Shown here: piece after piece, positions 6,873 through 14,242 of the stretch | Numbering within the stretch: position 1 is the stretch's first letter | How the letters are laid out: each line of letters opens with the position of its first letter | Origin: an uncultured Marinosulfonomonas sp. | GTDB taxonomy: Bacteria; Pseudomonadota; Alphaproteobacteria; Rhodobacterales; Rhodobacteraceae | Direction of reading: 5' to 3' | Assembly (NCBI GenBank): GCA_947311455.1 | Contig: CAMZKY010000231.1 | Location: forward strand, 1 to 17,424 | Length of the DNA stretch: 17,424 bases | Made by a program: the position numbers and the translations under genes | Notes under the pieces: generated by a model | Told to the model about the DNA's origin: nothing | Database searches by the model: none | The model's input: the letters and a program-made list of their open reading frames with translations, nothing else

Positions 6873-8179
6873 GCACTCGAGAAACAAAGGCTTGGTCCGC
6901 AGGTAAACCTGTATTCATCGGCCTTTTGACCCTTCTTGTTCTGGTTGGAGGGTTTGGATACTGGGCGGTTGCCGCAAATATCTCTGGTGCGATTGTGGCC
7001 AGCGGGCAAATTCAGGTTGAACAGAACAGACAAGTTGTGCAGCACCCTGATGGCGGTGTTATCGAAAAAATACTGGTGCGTGAGGGTGATCTGGTTTCTG
7101 CAGAAGACGTTTTGATCACGCTGGATCCAACGCGATTAGCATCGGAATTAACCGTGGTTGAAGGGCAGCTTTATGAATATCTGGCGCGTCGTGGCCGTCT
7201 AGAAGCCGAGCGAGACGAAAGTACCAGCATCCAGTTTGATCCTCTTCTGCAGTCTTCTGATGCGCAAGACGCCAATGCGCGTGATCTTATGGAAGGCCAA
7301 CAACGCCTTTATGCAGCGCGCCGCAAAACGTTGGCGCAAAATGTCGAACAATTGCATAAACGCCGATTTCAAATCCTTGATCAAATTAAAGGTTTGGTTG
7401 CCCAACAAGATGCCATGAAAATCCAGCTAGGTTTGATTTCGAAAGAACGAGAAAGCCAACAAACCTTGTTTGACAAAGGGCTGGCGCAGATTTCACGTAT
7501 ATTGGCCTTACAGCGAGAAGAAGCGCGGATGTTTGGTGTTGTGGGTGAACTGGCGGCCCAAAAGGCCCAGGCCGAAGGGCGTATCACCGAACTTGATATC
7601 CAGATATTGCAACAAACGACCACGCGTCGCGAGGAGGCGATCACTGCCTTGCGTGATCTTCAGTTTAACGAAATGCAATTGCGCGAGAAACGTCGCGCAT
7701 TAATAGAACAGCTGGCCCGTCTAGAAATCCGCGCACCTGTATCAGGCGTTGTTTATGGATTGCGATTCTTTGCACCACGTTCTGTGGTACGGCCTGCTGA
7801 TCCCTTGCTATTTTTAATACCTCAAGATCGGCCATTGGTTATCGCTGCAAAAATTGAAACCATTAACCGCGACGAGGTATTTGTCGGCCAAGAAGTGTCC
7901 TTGCGCTTTGCGTCACTTGATACGCGCACCACTCCAGAATTAAGAGGGCGCGTGGTTAGAATTTCACCGGATGCATTTACCGATGAAAATAGTGGTGTAT
8001 CTTTTTATAATTCTGAAATTACCCTTTTGGATGGTGAAATCGAAAAACTGCCGGAAGGAACCGTTTTGACACCAGGGATGCCGGTTCAGGCCTTTATTCG
8101 CACCAATGATCGTTCGCCTTTAGCCTATCTGATCAAACCATTTGCCGACTATTTTGCGAAAGCATGGCGCGAAACCTGA
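6869..8179 (+). CDS. HlyD/PrtE family type I secretion membrane fusion protein
   Basis: The 436-residue adaptor spans the periplasm and links the ABC exporter to the outer-membrane channel. A single N-terminal transmembrane helix (about residues 15-35) is followed by a lipoyl-like half motif around VQHPDGGVIEKILVREGD, a long coiled coil (about 85-275, rich in E, Q, R and L) and the second lipoyl half with LEIRAPVSGVVYGLRFF. A beta-barrel region follows, and the C-terminus, GMPVQAFIRTNDRSPLAYL then KPFADYF, is typical of the family. GGAGG lies six bases before ATG 6869. The gene overlaps the exporter gene by ATGA, so the two are translationally coupled. A TolC partner is missing from the window and presumably encoded elsewhere. 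Confidence 0.94.
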   Translation: MSTRETKAWSAGKPVFIGLLTLLVLVGGFGYWAVAANISGAIVASGQIQVEQNRQVVQHPDGGVIEKILVREGDLVSAEDVLITLDPTRLASELTVVEGQLYEYLARRGRLEAERDESTSIQFDPLLQSSDAQDANARDLMEGQQRLYAARRKTLAQNVEQLHKRRFQILDQIKGLVAQQDAMKIQLGLISKERESQQTLFDKGLAQISRILALQREEARMFGVVGELAAQKAQAEGRITELDIQILQQTTTRREEAITALRDLQFNEMQLREKRRALIEQLARLEIRAPVSGVVYGLRFFAPRSVVRPADPLLFLIPQDRPLVIAAKIETINRDEVFVGQEVSLRFASLDTRTTPELRGRVVRISPDAFTDENSGVSFYNSEITLLDGEIEKLPEGTVLTPGMPVQAFIRTNDRSPLAYLIKPFADYFAKAWRET

Positions 8180-8248
8180 ATTTACTGGCCAACACCGTGA
8201 ATAAACGGTTATAGCGACGCGAAAGACAGCTTTGCGGAAGGAAATGTA

Positions 8249-8713
8249 ATGACTGGAACGATTGATGCACGTCTAACAGAGCTGGGAATTGAGCTTCCTG
8301 ACGCGCCTGCGCCTGCCGCAAATTATGTGCCGTTTGTGATTTCGGGTGACCTTGTTTTTGTGTCTGGCCAAATTTCCAATGGGCCTGATGGCTTGATCAT
8401 CGGGAAACTGGGCGACAACATGGATGTGGATGCGGGTGCTGCTGCGGCAAAAACCTGTGCGCTTGGATTGGTTGCCCAACTAAAAGCGGCTTGTGGCGGC
8501 GATCTTGATCGTTTGGTGCGGGTTGTGAAATTGGGCGGTTTTGTGAATTCAACATCTGATTTTACCGATCAGCCCAAAGTTATCAATGGCGCCTCCGATT
8601 TTCTGGTTGAACTGTTCGGCGATGCCGGCCGCCATGCGCGCGCTGCCGTAAGTGCGCCGGCGCTACCTTTGGGTGTTGCTGTTGAAATCGAAGGCATTTT
8701 CCAAATCAAATGA
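8249..8713 (+). CDS. RidA/YjgF/UK114 family protein
   Basis: RidA-family proteins are small cytoplasmic trimers; canonical members hydrolyse reactive enamine/imine intermediates such as 2-aminoacrylate. This one has 154 residues, longer than RidA (about 128) and like the 150-residue subgroup often found beside other enzymes. VFVSGQI near residue 36 and the C-terminal HARAAVSAPALPLGVAVEIE block are characteristic. The arginine in HARAAV (about R131) aligns with catalytic Arg105 of RidA, so deaminase activity is possible, but the substrate cannot be told. AAGGA lies seven bases before ATG 8249. The stop overlaps the next start (ATGA), tying it to the phosphodiesterase gene. Confidence 0.9.
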   Translation: MTGTIDARLTELGIELPDAPAPAANYVPFVISGDLVFVSGQISNGPDGLIIGKLGDNMDVDAGAAAAKTCALGLVAQLKAACGGDLDRLVRVVKLGGFVNSTSDFTDQPKVINGASDFLVELFGDAGRHARAAVSAPALPLGVAVEIEGIFQIK

Positions 8714-9480
8714 CCAAGCTACCCGATCCGTTTCTAACACGACCGCTGGCGCATCGTGGGCTTCATGATGCGCACAAAGGATGCATTGAAAATTCGCGCG
8801 CTGCGTTTCAGGCGGCAATCGATGCCGGCTACGGAATCGAGCTGGATGTTCAATTGTCTAATGACGGGCAGGCAATGGTTTTCCATGATTATGAGCTATC
8901 GCGTCTGACTGGCGAAAAAGGCCCGATCCGAATGCGAACCGCCGCCGCGTTGAAAAAGATTGGCCTTACTGGTTCTGACGAAACCATCCCATCCCTGCCT
9001 GAAATTCTGGATCTTGTCAAAGGCCAGGTGCCGGTGCTGATTGAAATCAAAGAACAGGATGGCGCAATGGGGCCTGACGTGGGGATTCTGGAAAATGCGG
9101 TTGCCCGGGCGTTGGTGGGTTATTCCGGCCCCTGTGCGGTCATGTGCTTTAATCCGCACGCGATTGATGCTTTTGGCCAAGCTGCACCCAATGTTGCGCG
9201 CGGTCTTGTTACTGGCCCGTTTACCTCGGATGATTGGGTTCTGATCAAAGAGCCAATGCGCGAAAGCCTGCGAAACATAGAGGCCTATGAACGTGTCGGC
9301 GCATGTTTTATTAGCCACCGTTTTAACGATCTAAACCGCCCACGCGTGGCTGAACTAAAGGCCAAAGGCGCGCGTGTTATCTGCTGGACAGTGCGCAGCA
9401 CGGAGATTGAAAAAGACGCGCGACAAATCGCGGATACAATCACTTTCGAAGGCTACAAAGCCGAAATACCGCTTCCATAG
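8710..9480 (+). CDS. Glycerophosphodiester phosphodiesterase family protein
   Basis: The 256-residue enzyme should hydrolyse glycerophosphodiesters, from phospholipid head-group breakdown, to glycerol 3-phosphate and an alcohol. The GDPD catalytic set is present: H15-R16 in LAHRG, E27-N28 in IENS, E44 and D46 in IELDVQLS, H59-D60 in VFHDYELSRLTG, and E112 and K114 in VLIEIKEQ. The histidine pair H15/H59 is the acid-base pair of the family. The length matches short cytoplasmic UgpQ-type enzymes and there is no signal peptide. It is translationally coupled to the RidA-family gene by an ATGA overlap. A promoter for the next operon lies just after its stop. Confidence 0.93.
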   Translation: MTKLPDPFLTRPLAHRGLHDAHKGCIENSRAAFQAAIDAGYGIELDVQLSNDGQAMVFHDYELSRLTGEKGPIRMRTAAALKKIGLTGSDETIPSLPEILDLVKGQVPVLIEIKEQDGAMGPDVGILENAVARALVGYSGPCAVMCFNPHAIDAFGQAAPNVARGLVTGPFTSDDWVLIKEPMRESLRNIEAYERVGACFISHRFNDLNRPRVAELKAKGARVICWTVRSTEIEKDARQIADTITFEGYKAEIPLP

Positions 9481-9503
9481 CCCTTTTATCCGCAGTTGAA
9501 ACT

Positions 9504-9531
9504 TTGACAGCCACGTCTGGATGTGGATAGT
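9504..9531 (+). promoter_or_regulatory. Candidate promoter of the sensor operon
   Basis: TTGACA (9504-9509), a perfect -35 consensus, is 16 bases from GATAGT (9526-9531), which matches four of six -10 positions. Transcription would start near 9538, about 39 bases before the GTG start of the response regulator. Confidence 0.5.
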
Positions 9532-9560
9532 AGAGAAGCGCCAGCACGGCCAAACTGTCA

Positions 9561-9567
9561 GGGAGGG
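9561..9567 (+). promoter_or_regulatory. Ribosome binding site deciding the response-regulator start
   Basis: GGGAGGG nine bases before GTG 9577 supports that start over the in-frame ATG-independent extension reaching back to 9523, which would add residues unlike any receiver domain. Confidence 0.6.
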
Positions 9568-9576
9568 ATTCGACAG

Positions 9577-9945
9577 GTGGGCAGAAAAATTCTTTTGATC
9601 GAGGATGAGCCAAACATCGTCGAAGCCATTTGCTTTATCCTGAAGCGCGATGGCTTTATCGTTTCGCATCATGCCGACGGCACTACAGCTTTGGCCGCGA
9701 TAGAACGGCATAACCCTGATGTTATCATTCTGGATGTAATGCTTCCGGGGCGGTCCGGCTTTGATATTTTGCAAGATCTTCGGAGCGTGCGTTCGGATCT
9801 GGCTCCGCCTGTTCTTATGTTAACGGCACGTGGACAAGCCAAAGATCGTGAATTGGCGGCGCAATATGGCGTGCATACGTTTATGACCAAACCATTCTCT
9901 AATTCCGAAATTCTGGACGCCGTGCGCGCGTTAAGCAAGCTTTGA
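9577..9945 (+). CDS. Single-domain response regulator (CheY-like receiver)
   Basis: The 122-residue protein is one receiver domain with no DNA-binding or enzymatic output. The acidic pocket is E9-D10 (LLIEDEP), the phosphoryl acceptor is D53 (VIILDVMLPGRSG), the switch threonine is T83 (LMLTARG) and the conserved lysine is K105 (FMTKPFS), so it should be phosphorylated normally. The start is GTG with a strong ribosome site. The stop TGA overlaps a TTG start of the next gene (TTGA), and the cognate kinase is two genes downstream in the same unit. Its partner could be another protein, a phosphorelay, or the flagellar-switch-like protein encoded nearby; the sequence does not decide this. Confidence 0.92.
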   Translation: MGRKILLIEDEPNIVEAICFILKRDGFIVSHHADGTTALAAIERHNPDVIILDVMLPGRSGFDILQDLRSVRSDLAPPVLMLTARGQAKDRELAAQYGVHTFMTKPFSNSEILDAVRALSKL

Positions 9946-10217
9946 GAAAACCGTCCAAACCCCTTTACCAAGCCCGCGATCACTACCGCAAATCGCGCCT
10001 GCACGATTCCGCGCGTCTGTTGCCATTGTTTGGGCTATTTGCTTTGATCTTGCCCGTTTTTTGGGGCGATACTCCGGATCACGCGCGCGAAACATCGTCA
10101 AGCGGGCTGTATCTATTTGGCGTCTGGATGCTTTTGATTCTGGTTGCCGCACTGCTTTCCCGACGTTTGATTGGTGAGCAAGATAACGAAAGCGATACCG
10201 AGGCTGGCAGGTTCTGA
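9942..10217 (+). CDS. Small two-helix membrane protein, possible symporter accessory subunit
   Basis: The 91-residue protein has a basic N-terminal tail (about residues 1-25) and two hydrophobic segments (LLPLFGLFALILPVFWG and LYLFGVWMLLILVAALLS). It ends in a short R/E/D-rich cytoplasmic tail. TTG at 9942 overlaps the response-regulator stop by four bases, and the stop overlaps the kinase ATG by one base. This tight fit on both sides supports it as a real gene despite the rare start. Small two-helix proteins encoded just before SLC5 carriers are known (YjcH before ActP, YhdT before PanF). By position and size this is a likely counterpart serving the symporter domain of the kinase. I do not recognise a named family. 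Confidence 0.75.
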   Translation: MRKPSKPLYQARDHYRKSRLHDSARLLPLFGLFALILPVFWGDTPDHARETSSSGLYLFGVWMLLILVAALLSRRLIGEQDNESDTEAGRF

Positions 10218-12901
10218 TGGTTTCGTTCAATTTGTTGATTTTTGTTTGTCTGGCCTATGTTGTCGCTCTTTTCCTGATTGCCTTTTTGGCCGAACGCCGT
10301 GCAGATCGTGGCGAAGCAGGCTGGTTGCGATCTTCGCTGGTTTATACGCTTTCTCTGTCGATCTATTGCACAGCCTGGACATTCTATGGTGCGGTTGGCT
10401 ATGCGGCGCGTTCGGGGCTGGAATTTTTGACCATCTATTTGGGGCCAACGCTGGTTTTAGTGGGGTGGTGGTGGCTGCTGCGTAAACTGGTGCGTATCGG
10501 GCGTAGCCAAAGAATTACCTCGATCGCGGATTTGATTTCATCACGCTATGGAAAATCCAATTTCCTAGGGGTGATCGTTACCATGATGGCGGTGATCGGC
10601 ACCACGCCCTATATCGCGCTGCAGCTGCAATCAGTTACGTATTCATTTGCTGTGTTCGCCGTGGGTACGCCCGCCAATTGGTCTTTGGATCAACTCAATC
10701 AGATTGCCCTGTGGGTTGCGGCGGGGCTGGCGGTTTTTACGGTTTTATTTGGGACACGTAATCTTGACGCCCATGAAAAACATCATGGTGTTGTCACGGC
10801 GATTGCAGTCGAAGCGGTGGTGAAATTGTTTGCCTTGTTGGCCGTGGGGGCGTTCGTGGTTTGGGGGCTGGCCGATGGGGCCAGTGATATATTGGTACGA
10901 ATTGATGCGTCGGATATCGCCAAATGGGACATAATTCCAAGCCGCTGGATCAGCCTGACTTTTCTAGCAGCCGTTGCGTTTATTACCTTACCCCGCATGT
11001 TTCAGGTGATGGTGGTTGAAAACTCTGACGAACGCCACGTTGCAACGGCATCTTGGGCGTTTCCATTGTATTTGTTTTTAATGAGCTTGTTCGTGGTGCC
11101 GATTGCGGTGATGGGGCTAGAAACCTTGCCCAAGGGGGCCAATCCGGATTTATTTGTTTTAACTTTGCCGTTGTCGCAGGGGCAAAACGGGTTGGCGATG
11201 CTGTCTTTTCTTGGTGGATTTTCGTCTGCAACGTCGATGGTAATCATGGCGGCAATTGCACTGTCGACGATGGTGTCCAACCACATCGTTATGCCGATCT
11301 GGTTTGGCTTATCCAAACGCGGCGCAACACTCTCTGGTGATGTGCGCAGAGTTGTATTGATGGCGCGACGTATTTCAATTGCCGCGATCCTTGCGCTTGG
11401 TTATGCGTATTATCGTATTTCCGGTGGTGGCGGCGCGCTGGCAGCAATTGGCCTGATTTCGTTTGTCGGCGTGGCGCAATTTTTACCTGCCATTCTAGGC
11501 GGTATCTTCTGGCGCGGTGCAACACGGCTTGGGGCCGTCTCGGGGCTTTTGACGGGGTTCGGGATTTGGGCCTACACCCTGTTTTTACCCAGTTTTGAGG
11601 GCAGCTTTATTCTTTCGGATGTAGTGCTGGCCAACGGGCCTTGGGGGATTGAGTGGCTTCGTCCTCAAGCATTATTTGGCGTCACAAGCCTTGATCCGCT
11701 TGTGCATGCTTTTTTCTGGAGCATCGCCCTGAATGCTTTTGTATTTTGCATAGGGTCACTGGTTAGCTTTCCGTCACCACAAGAACGTCTGCAAGGGGCG
11801 CAATTTGTTCGCGTGTTTGATCTAAGCTCAAACACCGCAGGGTGGGTTTCGCAATCGGCTGAATCCGAGGAATTGCTTGTTATGTCACAACGTATCCTCG
11901 GCGCAGAACAAGCACAAAACCTGTTTCAAAGCAGTGCTCAAAAACAAGGCAAAACCGGATATTTACCTGATACCTCACCTGATTTTCTACAACGGCTTGA
12001 ACGTGAACTTGCCGGATCAGTTGGGGCTGCTACTGCCCATGCCATGGTTGCGCAGATTGTTGGCGGGGCATCCATTTCTGTCGAGGATTTGATGGCGGTT
12101 GCAGATGAGACCGCCCAGATGATGGAATATTCCAGCCAGCTTGAAGCCAAATCCAGCGAGCTGTCAAAAACCGCCCGCCAACTGCGCGAAGTAAACGAAA
12201 AACTGACGAACCTGTCGGTTCAAAAAGATGCCTTCCTCAGCCAGGTCAGCCATGAATTGCGTACCCCGATGACATCTATCCGCGCCTTTTCAGATATTCT
12301 GCTTCAAGGTGACGATATACATCTAGCCGAACGGGCAAAATATGCGGGTATCATCCAGACCGAAGCGATCCGGTTAACACTGCTGCTCGACGATTTATTG
12401 GATCTAAGTGTTCTGGAAAATGGACAGGTTGACCTGAAAATACGATCTGTTGAATTGCGCGATGTGATCGATCAATCAATCAGCACATGCGCCCCGATTG
12501 GATTGGACAACAAACTAAAAATTTTACGCTCGTTTGCTGATGAAAAAATACAATTACAAACTGATCCAGACCGGCTTTCACAGGTATTTATCAATCTAAT
12601 TACCAACACGCTAAAATACTGTGGCGCAGACTACCCCGAGCTACGGATAACTGTTCGCAGGTTGGGGGATGGGATCGAAGTGGATTTTTGCGATAATGGC
12701 CGTGGTATCCCTGTTGAAAGCCAGCCTTTGCTTTTTGAGAAATTCTCGCGCTTAGGGGATCAAAAAGCCGCCGGAAGTGCGGGGCTGGGATTGGCGATCA
12801 GCAAGGAAGTGATGAAAAATTTGGGAGGGGGAATTGCCTATCTTCCTGGTCAAAGCGGCGCTGCATTTAAAATTACGATGCCAATCAAACTTTCAAAATG
12901 A
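10217..12901 (+). CDS. SLC5 symporter-STAC-histidine kinase sensor (CbrA/CrbS-like)
   Basis: The 894-residue inner-membrane sensor joins a sodium:solute symporter to a histidine kinase. Residues 1 to about 500 carry about 13 helices of the SLC5/PutP fold, including LSIYCTAWTFYGAVGYAARS and a conserved RITSIADLISSRYGKS loop. A STAC-like helical linker (LERELAGSVGAATAHAMV, about 592-612) and a coiled coil follow. The kinase core is complete: H679 in SHELRTPMTSIRAFS, N-box N797, G1 box DNGRGIP at D826, F box, and G2 box GLGLAIS at about 856. There is no PAS domain and no C-terminal receiver. CbrA in Pseudomonas (histidine response) and CrbS in Vibrio (acetate switch) share this design; the solute here is unknown. 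Transport, sensing or both are possible. Confidence 0.93.
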   Translation: MVSFNLLIFVCLAYVVALFLIAFLAERRADRGEAGWLRSSLVYTLSLSIYCTAWTFYGAVGYAARSGLEFLTIYLGPTLVLVGWWWLLRKLVRIGRSQRITSIADLISSRYGKSNFLGVIVTMMAVIGTTPYIALQLQSVTYSFAVFAVGTPANWSLDQLNQIALWVAAGLAVFTVLFGTRNLDAHEKHHGVVTAIAVEAVVKLFALLAVGAFVVWGLADGASDILVRIDASDIAKWDIIPSRWISLTFLAAVAFITLPRMFQVMVVENSDERHVATASWAFPLYLFLMSLFVVPIAVMGLETLPKGANPDLFVLTLPLSQGQNGLAMLSFLGGFSSATSMVIMAAIALSTMVSNHIVMPIWFGLSKRGATLSGDVRRVVLMARRISIAAILALGYAYYRISGGGGALAAIGLISFVGVAQFLPAILGGIFWRGATRLGAVSGLLTGFGIWAYTLFLPSFEGSFILSDVVLANGPWGIEWLRPQALFGVTSLDPLVHAFFWSIALNAFVFCIGSLVSFPSPQERLQGAQFVRVFDLSSNTAGWVSQSAESEELLVMSQRILGAEQAQNLFQSSAQKQGKTGYLPDTSPDFLQRLERELAGSVGAATAHAMVAQIVGGASISVEDLMAVADETAQMMEYSSQLEAKSSELSKTARQLREVNEKLTNLSVQKDAFLSQVSHELRTPMTSIRAFSDILLQGDDIHLAERAKYAGIIQTEAIRLTLLLDDLLDLSVLENGQVDLKIRSVELRDVIDQSISTCAPIGLDNKLKILRSFADEKIQLQTDPDRLSQVFINLITNTLKYCGADYPELRITVRRLGDGIEVDFCDNGRGIPVESQPLLFEKFSRLGDQKAAGSAGLGLAISKEVMKNLGGGIAYLPGQSGAAFKITMPIKLSK

Positions 12902-12974
12902 CCTGTTAAAATCAATAAATTCTAAACTAAATTCCGGCTATCCTGAGGCGTAACTGAAATGTATTGGCAGCCAA

Positions 12975-14108
12975 TTGGAAAACAGTTCTGAAAAATCAAC
13001 ACTAAAGCGCAAAGCCAATGTTGGCCGAATGCTGGCGTATGAACAGGGGATGACCCCTGCCAAGGCCTTTCGATTAGGCTTTTCTAAATCAGCCGAAGAA
13101 CAGCTAAACATCGCAGCTGTCGTTTTGGGGATAGATGAGCATAAGATTTCATTGTCTGAAGTCCAGAAAATGATAGGCAGCGATATGTTGTTGTTGCAGC
13201 TGGATGGCCCAAACGATTCGCGCGGAGTGGTTGCGATTGACCGGGAGGTTATGACTGGTTTAATCGAAGCGCAAACCATCGGCTATGTTACAAATAAAAA
13301 AGCATCAGATAGAACACCAACCAAAACCGATGGGGCAATGTGTGAAACATTTCTGAATTACGCTTTTGATGAATTCACAGCACTGATGTTTGACGTTAAA
13401 TCCATCGAATGGGGATCAGATTTTCAAACCGGTGCATTTATTCAAAGCATTCGATTGCTAGAGTTAATACTAGAAGACGTGCCCTATATATTGAACAAGG
13501 TGAATATTGATCTGTCAGAAGGTGCAAAACAGGGCGCAATGTTTCTGGTATTCCCTGCAAAAAGCAACACTTCGCTTATCGAGAGCCAAAACACACCAGT
13601 GGATGATCAGGCGGGTTGGTCAGAAACATTAATGAAAACGGTTGGCGTTAGCCGCGTGCATCTAAATGCGATTTTGCATCGCACGCATCTTTCGTTAGAA
13701 CGGGTTAGGGCGTTGCAAGTCAATGATCTGATTGATGTTCCGATGTCTGCGGTATCCGAGCTTCATCTTGAAGGCGCAACCGGGCGGTGCATTACGTTGG
13801 CCAAGCTGGGCCAGCAAGATGGGTGTCGTGCAGCAAGGATTCTAACGACGGTTGGTATAGCCACTGAAACGGCCCCCACATCACCTCAGGAAAACGTTGC
13901 GCAGGTGGCTTTGGCACCGATGGCGGAGCAATTGGTGATTGAAACTGATATGTCTGATCCGGAAATCCAGCCTATTGGCGATTTACCACAAATCGACATT
14001 ACGGATACGCCAATGCCCATGGCTCCCATGACGGGCGATTTGCCGGATTTGTCTATTGATACTGCCCTTCCAGATTTGGAAGCGTTAGATGATCTCGGCA
14101 CTGAATAG
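12975..14108 (+). CDS. FliM/FliN-family flagellar motor switch-like protein
   Basis: The product has 377 residues. A SpoA/FliN-type domain (about 215-292, around LSLERVRALQVNDLIDVPMS and the C-terminal strand LAKLGQ) places it in the FliM/FliN family that forms the cytoplasmic rotor ring. The N-terminal two thirds are helical and weakly conserved. I do not see the LSQxEID CheY-binding motif expected at the start of FliM. A low-complexity acidic tail rich in P, D, M and L follows the SpoA domain. The TTG start at 12975 has no good ribosome site, but STLKRKANVGR just after it looks conserved in relatives; ATG 13029 is an alternative. The frame stays open for 19 codons beyond the TAG. No other flagellar gene is in the window. 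Confidence 0.75.
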   Translation: MENSSEKSTLKRKANVGRMLAYEQGMTPAKAFRLGFSKSAEEQLNIAAVVLGIDEHKISLSEVQKMIGSDMLLLQLDGPNDSRGVVAIDREVMTGLIEAQTIGYVTNKKASDRTPTKTDGAMCETFLNYAFDEFTALMFDVKSIEWGSDFQTGAFIQSIRLLELILEDVPYILNKVNIDLSEGAKQGAMFLVFPAKSNTSLIESQNTPVDDQAGWSETLMKTVGVSRVHLNAILHRTHLSLERVRALQVNDLIDVPMSAVSELHLEGATGRCITLAKLGQQDGCRAARILTTVGIATETAPTSPQENVAQVALAPMAEQLVIETDMSDPEIQPIGDLPQIDITDTPMPMAPMTGDLPDLSIDTALPDLEALDDLGTE

Positions 14109-14168
14109 CCTGATGAAATGGAAGGTATTCCAATGGCGGCGATGCCGGTGGAACCGGAAGTTGGCTGA
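14109..14168 (+). other. In-frame extension of the FliM/FliN-like tail beyond TAG
   Basis: After TAG (14106-14108) the same frame reads PDEMEGIPMAAMPVEPEVG and then TGA. The composition (P, M, E) matches the tail just before the TAG, which suggests that the ancestral gene ended here. It may mark a recent nonsense change, a sequencing error, or occasional readthrough. Confidence 0.45.
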
Positions 14169-14186
14169 TTTGATGCGAATCAGGTA

Positions 14187-14215
14187 ATGACATGATTTTG
14201 TCCACAGGCTATTAT
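14187..14215 (+). promoter_or_regulatory. Candidate promoter of the beta-oxidation gene
   Basis: ATGACA (14187-14192) and TATTAT (14210-14215) are 17 bases apart, and each matches the consensus at five of six positions. Transcription would start near 14222, about 20 bases before the ATG. Confidence 0.55.
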
Positions 14216-14242
14216 GTATAAAAAAAGAGTGGGCCAATTGTC

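Noticed and set aside
8190..8212. Short hairpin ACCGT/ACGGT after the HlyD-type gene
   Set aside because: Only five pairs, and no T-run; too weak to call a terminator.
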